64,000 nucleotides of DNA. Origin: Dirofilaria immitis. Taxonomy: Eukaryota > Nematoda > Chromadorea > Rhabditida > Onchocercidae. Position numbers and translations under genes: made by a program. Every line of letters starts with the position of its first letter. Positions within the stretch are counted from its first letter, which is position 1. The notes beneath the pieces are model-generated. The model saw only the letters and a list, made by a program, of their open reading frames with translations, ran no database searches and was not told the DNA's origin. Where the stretch lies: assembly GCA_024305405.1 (NCBI GenBank), contig JAKNDB010000098.1, positions 1,515,501 to 1,579,500 on the forward strand. The letters run 5' to 3'. Positions 63,840-64,000 of this stretch are shown in pieces.

Positions 63840-64000
63840 AAATTAACTGATATGAGATTTAACCATTTCATCACAAAGGTTGTAAATATTTCCGTTCTAA
63901 ATTTTGCATTAATTAGCTTTATTGAAGTTTTTTTTTCATTTAAGTCTTATAATCATCAAATGATCATTATAATTAAATTACAAAAAAATTTTCTGTGTAT
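63840..64000. other. Window end, AT-rich
   Basis: No feature recognised in the last 160 bases. Confidence 0.5.

Noticed and set aside
1..64000. CRISPR array, bacterial (e.g. endosymbiont) genes or operons
   Set aside because: Tandem repeats have no unique spacers, and all recognised genes are spliced metazoan genes; no Wolbachia-like coding stretch was seen.

Overview
The window looks like nuclear DNA of a nematode, most likely a clade III (filarial/spirurid-type) parasite. It is very AT-rich. Its genes are split into many small exons by introns with GT...TTTCAG ends. Several first coding exons sit directly behind an unpaired 3' splice acceptor, as expected for spliced-leader trans-splicing. 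The protein families (SARA-like FYVE protein, UBR ligase, PRP38, GSKIP, MSP-domain protein, PTB-SH2 adaptor) are metazoan. No bacterial operons, CRISPR arrays or prophage are visible.

Layout. (1) 1-6196, + strand: 3' part of a UBR3-like E3 ubiquitin ligase with RING-H2 finger and UBR C-terminal domain; the 5' part lies outside the window. (2) 6197-12190: AT-rich intergenic DNA with one GC-richer, foldable island near 11.2 kb. (3) 12259-20386, + strand: complete 19-exon SARA/endofin-like FYVE gene. (4) 21126-35971, - strand: nine-exon PTB-SH2 adaptor gene spread over 15 kb by introns full of microsatellites and degenerate tandem repeats. (5) 36.0-45.0 kb: triplet-repeat arrays, then an AT desert with minisatellites. 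(6) 45029-47334, - strand: GSKIP-like gene, divergent across about 510 bp from (7) 47845-50054, + strand: the spliceosomal PRP38 gene, whose 3' end converges with (8) 50618-53915, - strand: an eight-exon MSP-domain gene. (9) 54-64 kb: accessory-looking DNA with an LTR-like block, a repeat present in two copies, an unassigned coding exon, a C2H2 zinc-finger gene whose predicted first exon encodes a signal peptide, a tRNA-like remnant and a decayed Bel/Pao retroelement fragment.

The well-conserved genes have no obvious joint pathway; they look like ordinary neighbours (ubiquitination, endosomal TGF-beta/PKA anchoring, phosphotyrosine signalling, GSK3/PKA regulation, splicing). Exon models were built by hand from splice signals, reading phase and remembered family similarity. 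In six places a one-base change in a homopolymer run is needed to keep a conserved frame: four in the UBR gene, one in the FYVE gene, one in PRP38. This points to residual consensus errors in a draft assembly, although decay of the UBR gene cannot be excluded.
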